DNA from: an uncultured Eubacteriales bacterium
GTDB lineage: Bacteria > Bacillota > Clostridia > Lachnospirales > Lachnospiraceae
Reading direction: 5' to 3'
DNA length: 35,337 nucleotides
Assembly: GCA_900315665.1 (NCBI GenBank)
Contig: OMZX01000006.1
Span: 1 to 35,337, forward strand
Shown here: piece by piece, positions 31,547 to 35,337 of the stretch
Position numbering within the stretch: the first letter of the stretch is position 1
Layout of the letters: each line of letters opens with the position of its first letter
Made by a program: the position numbers and the translations under genes
The notes under the pieces: generated by a model
What the model saw: only the letters and a program-made list of their open reading frames with translations
What the model was told of the DNA's origin: nothing
Databases searched by the model: none

Positions 31547-31752
31547 CACACGCTCCTTAACCAATTTTTGTATTTCCATTACTATAGCATGTTTCTGGTT
31601 ACTTGCACTGCCAAAACTGAAAAACTTTTCGTCAGGAAAGGTCTTGACACAGAAATACACGGGATTTAGGGTAGGTAGGACATTTTAAGAAGAAAAGTGT
31701 ACAGAATAAAACAATCCATAAAAAGGTTTTATGAGCTGAAATCAGGTGATTA

Positions 31753-32574
31753 ATGATGCACACATGTCTCACAATAGCGGGAAGCGATGCAAGCGGTGGC
31801 GCCGGCATTCAGGCAGATATCAAAACCATGATGGCAAATGGTGTTTATGCGATGTCGGCGATTACTGCCTTGACCGCTCAGAATACAACCGGGGTTCGAT
31901 CAATCATGAATGTAACACCGGAGTTTTTATCGGATGAACTTGACATGATCTGCACGGATATTTTTCCAGACGCCGTAAAAATCGGCATGATATCGGAAAG
32001 AGACCTGGTACTGGTCATAGGAGAGAAGCTAAGACAGTACCAGCTTCATGCAATCGTGCTCGATCCTGTGATGATTTCCTCCAGTGGGGCAAGGCTTCTC
32101 AAGGAAGATGCGGTCTCTGCCATGAAGGAAAACTTGTTTCCGATTGTCACGCTTCTTACGCCAAACATACCAGAGGCGGAGTATCTCACAGGTGTAAGCA
32201 TTGAAGAAAAAAATGATATGATTACGGCAGCAAAACGTATTACGGCTGAATACGGCTGCGCCGTGCTTCTAAAGGGCGGCCATCGTCTTCAGGATGCGGA
32301 TGATCTTCTTTATACAGAAGAGGAATGCCATTTCTTTCATGGAAAACATATCGATAACCCGAACACGCACGGAACGGGTTGTACACTGTCAAGCGCCATT
32401 GCGGCGAATCTTGCAAAGGGCTTCAGACTTTTTGAAGCGGTAGAACGGGCTAAGGAGTACACAAGTGGTGCGATAGCGGCAGGCCTTAATCTTGGACATG
32501 GAAGCGGACCAATGAATCATGCCTTTTCGTACACCGGTAGGTTTATGGAAGAAGCTCAGGCTTTCCATTTATGA
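31753..32574 (+). CDS. thiD: Hydroxymethylpyrimidine/phosphomethylpyrimidine kinase
   Basis: The 273-residue ribokinase-fold enzyme phosphorylates HMP and HMP-phosphate to HMP-pyrophosphate for thiamine synthesis. It has TIAGSDASGGAGIQADIKTM at the start, the substrate loop SAITALTAQNT, DPVMISSSG, TPNIPEAEYLTG, LLKGGH and the anion hole with catalytic aspartate region in NTHGTGCTLSSAIAA. Length is normal. No TPP riboswitch is recognisable in the 92 bases upstream, and no other thiamine genes are nearby, so the enzyme may serve salvage of pyrimidine or pyridoxal precursors. The start may be ATG 31753 or 31756. Confidence 0.92.
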   Translation: MMHTCLTIAGSDASGGAGIQADIKTMMANGVYAMSAITALTAQNTTGVRSIMNVTPEFLSDELDMICTDIFPDAVKIGMISERDLVLVIGEKLRQYQLHAIVLDPVMISSSGARLLKEDAVSAMKENLFPIVTLLTPNIPEAEYLTGVSIEEKNDMITAAKRITAEYGCAVLLKGGHRLQDADDLLYTEEECHFFHGKHIDNPNTHGTGCTLSSAIAANLAKGFRLFEAVERAKEYTSGAIAAGLNLGHGSGPMNHAFSYTGRFMEEAQAFHL

Positions 32575-32632
32575 GAGAAATCGATATAATGATTGATTAG
32601 TACAGACTAAGACATGATTTTTGGAGGCAGCT

Positions 32633-33853
32633 ATGCAGAAATATGAGACGGCCCTTTTTGACCTCGATGGTACGATCACGGATTCCGGTCCGGGTATCAT
32701 GGAGTCGGTACAATACGCACTTACGAAGTTCGGCTATCCGGAGCAGTCTGAGGAAACGCTCCGTCAGTTTGTAGGTCCTTCTCTTGTCGATTCTTTCACG
32801 AGACTCTATCACATGACCTATAAGGAGGCTGAACAGGCGACAGCCGCTTATCGTGAAGTGTATAATACGGGAAATCTCTATCATGCAAAGCTGTATGATG
32901 GAATCGAGATGGTTTTCCAAAGACTTTTGGACGCCGGCATCCGAATCGTACTTCTCACTTCAAAACCGCAGGGCACGGCAGAGAGGGTGCTTGATCATTT
33001 TGGTATCACAAAGTACTTTTTCCATGTGACAGGGCCGGATGAACACGATCCAAGCTCTGACAAGTCACGCCTGATCCGGAGAACTGTCGAGGAAACAGGG
33101 ATCGATCTTTCACGCTCCATCATGATCGGCGATACACATTTTGATATCGAAGGCGCCAATGCTGTCTCCATGGACTCCATCGCGGTGACCTATGGTTATG
33201 GTCCGAGAGAAAGCCTTCTCAGCTGTCACCCGACCTACATGGTCGATGCCCCGGAGGGGATAGCAGATATATTGCTGGCGCCGGAGCTCGTGATCCGTCT
33301 TGCTTCGCCTGAGGATGCGGAGGAACTTTTACGTATTTACGAACCATATGTTCGTAATACTGCGATCAGCTTTGAAATCGAAGTTCCCTCGGTTGAAGAA
33401 TTTCAGAATAGAATCCGCGATACCCTGAAAAAATATCCATATTATGTTGCAGAGCTGGGAGGAAGGATCGTAGGTTATGCATACCTTAGTGCTTTTAAAG
33501 AGCGTGCAGCCTATGACTATTCTGCAGAAACCTCTATTTATGTAGATCCATCTGTCCGGCATAGAAGTATCGGAAAGAAGCTATATCATGAACTGGAAGA
33601 TATTGCAAAGGCTATGGGCCTTCGCAATCTGAATGCATGTATCGGCTATACACAGGTGCCGGATGAGCATCTTGACAACAACAGTGTTGCGTTTCACGAG
33701 CATCTCGGCTATCACATGGTTGGCACCTTCCATAAATGCGGTTATAAATTTCAGCACTGGTATGATATGGTCTGGATGGAAAAGCTGATATCGGAGCATG
33801 ATGTGCCGGTACGTCCGGTCCGTTGGTTCCCCGTGCTTGCCGCTGGTGATTGA
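32633..33853 (+). CDS. HAD phosphatase (PGP-like) fused to GNAT acetyltransferase
   Basis: The 406-residue protein has two enzymatic domains. Residues 1-215 are a haloacid dehalogenase phosphatase of the phosphoglycolate phosphatase type: FDLDGTITDSG, LTSKPQGTAERVLDHF and MIGDTHFDIEGAN. Residues about 222-395 are a GNAT acetyltransferase of the phosphinothricin acetyltransferase type: IRLASPEDAEELLRIYEPYV, AISFEIEVPS, ETSIYVDPSVRHRSIGKKLY (acetyl-CoA site) and NNSVAFHEHLGYHMVGTFHK. The domains are joined in one frame without a gap. ATG 32633 with TTGGAGG is the start. Partner substrates are unknown; the fusion hints that dephosphorylation and acetylation act on one small molecule or in one detoxification path. 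Confidence 0.88.
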   Translation: MQKYETALFDLDGTITDSGPGIMESVQYALTKFGYPEQSEETLRQFVGPSLVDSFTRLYHMTYKEAEQATAAYREVYNTGNLYHAKLYDGIEMVFQRLLDAGIRIVLLTSKPQGTAERVLDHFGITKYFFHVTGPDEHDPSSDKSRLIRRTVEETGIDLSRSIMIGDTHFDIEGANAVSMDSIAVTYGYGPRESLLSCHPTYMVDAPEGIADILLAPELVIRLASPEDAEELLRIYEPYVRNTAISFEIEVPSVEEFQNRIRDTLKKYPYYVAELGGRIVGYAYLSAFKERAAYDYSAETSIYVDPSVRHRSIGKKLYHELEDIAKAMGLRNLNACIGYTQVPDEHLDNNSVAFHEHLGYHMVGTFHKCGYKFQHWYDMVWMEKLISEHDVPVRPVRWFPVLAAGD

Positions 33854-33869
33854 TTAAGAAAGGATAGAC

Positions 33870-34754
33870 ATGAAGCTGACAAATCCTAAACTGGATAGAA
33901 ATGATCCCTGCTGGTGCGGATCAGGCAAAAAGTATAAGAAGTGCCATATGGCCTTCGATGAAAAAATTCTTGGATATGAGCTTGCAGGCCATATTGTCCC
34001 AAGAAGGGATATGCTGAAAAGTGCCGCGCAAGTAGAGAAGATTAAAGCTTCTGCAAAGATCAACATGGCCTGCCTTGATGCTGTAGCGGATGCCATCCAC
34101 GTCGGCATGTCGACAGAGGAAATTGATCAGATTGTGTATGATACGACGGTCCGGATGGGCGGTGTTCCGGCCTGCCTTCATTATGAAGGTTTTCCGAAGA
34201 GCGTATGCACCTCTATTAATGATGTGGTCTGCCATGGGATTCCGTCGGACGATGTGATTCTTAAGGATGGAGATATCGTAAATGTAGACTGTTCAACGAT
34301 TCTTGACGGATATTTTTCAGATTCATCCCGGATGTTTATGATCGGTGATGTAAATCCGGAAAAGAAAAAGCTTGTTTCAGTGACAAAAGAGTGTGTGGAT
34401 ATAGGCATTAAGATGGTAAAGCCCTGGACATTTATGGGTGATATGGGAAATGCTGTGAACCAGCATGCGATTGCAAATGGCTATCAGATTGTCCGTGAGA
34501 TCGGCGGACATGGCTGTGGCGTCGAGTTCCATGAGGATCCGTGGGTGAGCTATACCTCGAAGCCGGGAGAAGAGATGCTGATGGTTCCTGGGATGTGCTT
34601 CACCATTGAACCGATGGTCAATATGGGCTCATGTGAAATCACAGAGGATGAAGAAGATGGGTGGACAGTCCGAACTGCGGATGGCAAACCTTCTGCGCAG
34701 TGGGAGGTGCAGGTGCTGGTGACAGAGACTGGCTGCGATGTACTGAGCTGGTAA
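33870..34754 (+). CDS. map: Type I methionine aminopeptidase with SEC-C zinc motif
   Basis: The 294-residue enzyme removes N-terminal methionine from new proteins. Residues 9-26 form a SEC-C zinc-binding motif (DPCWCGSGKKYKKCH), found in longer clostridial enzymes and thought to aid ribosome or substrate contact. The pita-bread catalytic domain follows, with metal ligands in DIVNVDCSTILDGYFSDSS, EIGGHGCGVEFHEDP, FTIEPMVNMG and AQWEVQVLVT. HYEGFPKSVCTSINDVVCHG is the usual substrate-pocket segment. GAAAGGAT lies just before ATG 33870, 16 bases after the HAD-GNAT gene, so the two may be co-transcribed. Confidence 0.95.
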   Translation: MKLTNPKLDRNDPCWCGSGKKYKKCHMAFDEKILGYELAGHIVPRRDMLKSAAQVEKIKASAKINMACLDAVADAIHVGMSTEEIDQIVYDTTVRMGGVPACLHYEGFPKSVCTSINDVVCHGIPSDDVILKDGDIVNVDCSTILDGYFSDSSRMFMIGDVNPEKKKLVSVTKECVDIGIKMVKPWTFMGDMGNAVNQHAIANGYQIVREIGGHGCGVEFHEDPWVSYTSKPGEEMLMVPGMCFTIEPMVNMGSCEITEDEEDGWTVRTADGKPSAQWEVQVLVTETGCDVLSW

Positions 34755-34771
34755 AGCTATCATCGCTTTTA

Positions 34772-34783
34772 TATCGCGCGATA
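34772..34783. other. Perfect 12-bp palindrome before YybS-like gene
   Basis: TATCGCGCGATA lies between map and the next gene. A possible -10 (TATAGT, 34812-34817) follows. It may be a protein-binding site, but nothing more can be said. Confidence 0.25.
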
Positions 34784-34830
34784 GAAGTCAGCCTGACCAG
34801 GATCTATACGGTATAGTGTTGAGGAGGACC

Positions 34831-35337
34831 ATGAACCAAAGAAATAATACATTAAAGATTACCTGGGGTGCCATGATCATCGCGATTTTCGCGGTGTTTT
34901 TACTCATCAACCGGCAGACGGCGGGGATGCTGGAGGAAACGATCATGTTTCTTTTTCCGATTCCGATGGTTGCTTATTCTGTCAGGTTTGGTTTTAAAAC
35001 AAGTCTTCCTGTTTTTGCTGGGATGGTATTGATTTCTCTTTTATTTGGTACTCTGACGACGATCTTTTATGCCGTTAGTGAGGCGTTTATCGGACTCGCG
35101 TTTGGCTCATGTCTTAATCGGCATGTCGATATGACGAAAACACTTGTACTTGTGATGGTGCTTTCCATCATCGCAAATCTTCTCAGTCTTTTCGTGACAG
35201 CTGGCATATCCGGATATGATATTAATACAGATATTCAACTTATGCAGGAGAGTATGACGGAAGCGATGCAGAAGACGGGTTTGGTTCTTCCAGAGCAGAT
35301 GCTGACGACCGACTATCTTCGCCGTATATTTTTGGTT
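34831..35337 (+). CDS. YybS-like (DUF2232) membrane protein, partial
   Basis: The open frame of 169 codons runs off the window end. GAGGAGG lies just before ATG 34831. At least four hydrophobic segments are visible: ITWGAMIIAIFAVFLLIN, an 'ETIMFLFPIPMVAYSVRFG' segment, LPVFAGMVLISLLFGTLTTI and LVLVMVLSIIANLLSLFVTA. A charged loop (QLMQESMTEAMQKTG) then begins. The order and the PIPMVAYSVRFG segment fit YybS/DUF2232 proteins, polytopic membrane proteins of unknown or transport-related function. The C-terminus is outside the window. Confidence 0.65.
   Translation, partial: MNQRNNTLKITWGAMIIAIFAVFLLINRQTAGMLEETIMFLFPIPMVAYSVRFGFKTSLPVFAGMVLISLLFGTLTTIFYAVSEAFIGLAFGSCLNRHVDMTKTLVLVMVLSIIANLLSLFVTAGISGYDINTDIQLMQESMTEAMQKTGLVLPEQMLTTDYLRRIFLV

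Noticed and set aside
31661-31752. TPP riboswitch upstream of thiD
   Set aside because: The conserved CUGAGA and the second thi-box elements are not present in the 92-base gap.
1-35337. CRISPR arrays, tRNA or rRNA genes, complete insertion sequences
   Set aside because: No regularly spaced repeats, no tRNA-like T-arm with matching stems and no transposase were seen on either strand. Only recombinase debris and a doubtful REP-like palindrome were found.

Overview
The window looks like a chromosomal stretch of a low-to-middle GC Firmicute, most likely a clostridial (Lachnospiraceae-like) bacterium. The signs are GGAGG ribosome binding sites, intrinsic terminators with U-tracts, a two-subunit Fe-S L-serine dehydratase, a YjfB-type motility protein, DUF1934 and YybS-like proteins and a MATE gene with a riboswitch-like leader. 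This placement rests on gene content read by eye, not on a database search.

Layout. (1) 1-1.2 kb is an insertion scar: a serine recombinase fragment and an N-terminally truncated serpin. (2) 1.3-2.2 kb encodes an XRE regulator fused to an HD-type alarmone-hydrolase-like domain. (3) 2.4-7.6 kb is an AT-rich restriction-modification island: a DUF3846-like protein, an AspBHI/Mrr-like endonuclease, a Vsr mismatch endonuclease, a Sau3AI/MutH-type endonuclease and a cytosine-C5 methyltransferase. (4) 7.7-13.25 kb is an ADP-ribose-centred island: an ADP-ribosylglycohydrolase (ARH)-SseB fusion broken by a frameshift, a stand-alone NIF3/PII-like domain, a 39-codon macrodomain stub coupled to a second ARH-SseB protein that has lost active-site motifs, a macrodomain protein with coil and HTH-like tail, and a WapI-like protein preceded by a vestige of a third ARH gene. 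Three promoters here share two inverted-repeat boxes at identical spacing. (5) 13.26-14.94 kb is an AbiEi/AbiEii toxin-antitoxin cassette bracketed by the same 17-bp palindrome. (6) 14.95-15.21 kb is a candidate structured RNA with two terminators. (7) From 15.3 kb onward come mostly housekeeping genes: a LysR regulator, a YbhJ-like aconitase-family hydratase, a Cof-type phosphatase, an internally deleted iron alcohol dehydrogenase, a MATE exporter, a YjfB protein, an XRE-HipA-like fusion, D-Ala-D-Ala ligase, DUF1934, SdaAB/SdaAA, a lipid kinase, a compact UvrD/AddA-like helicase, ThiD, a HAD-GNAT fusion, SEC-C methionine aminopeptidase and the start of a YybS-like membrane protein.

The first 15 kb is a defence/mobile region: restriction-modification, toxin-antitoxin, ADP-ribosylation and alarmone genes next to one another, with several decayed genes. 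The best candidate for an undescribed system is the ARH/macrodomain island, because separate transcription units carry the same two-box operator, one ARH copy appears to be a conserved pseudoenzyme, and the macrodomain gene has a long hairpin over its ribosome binding site. No tRNA, rRNA, CRISPR array or intact insertion sequence was found.
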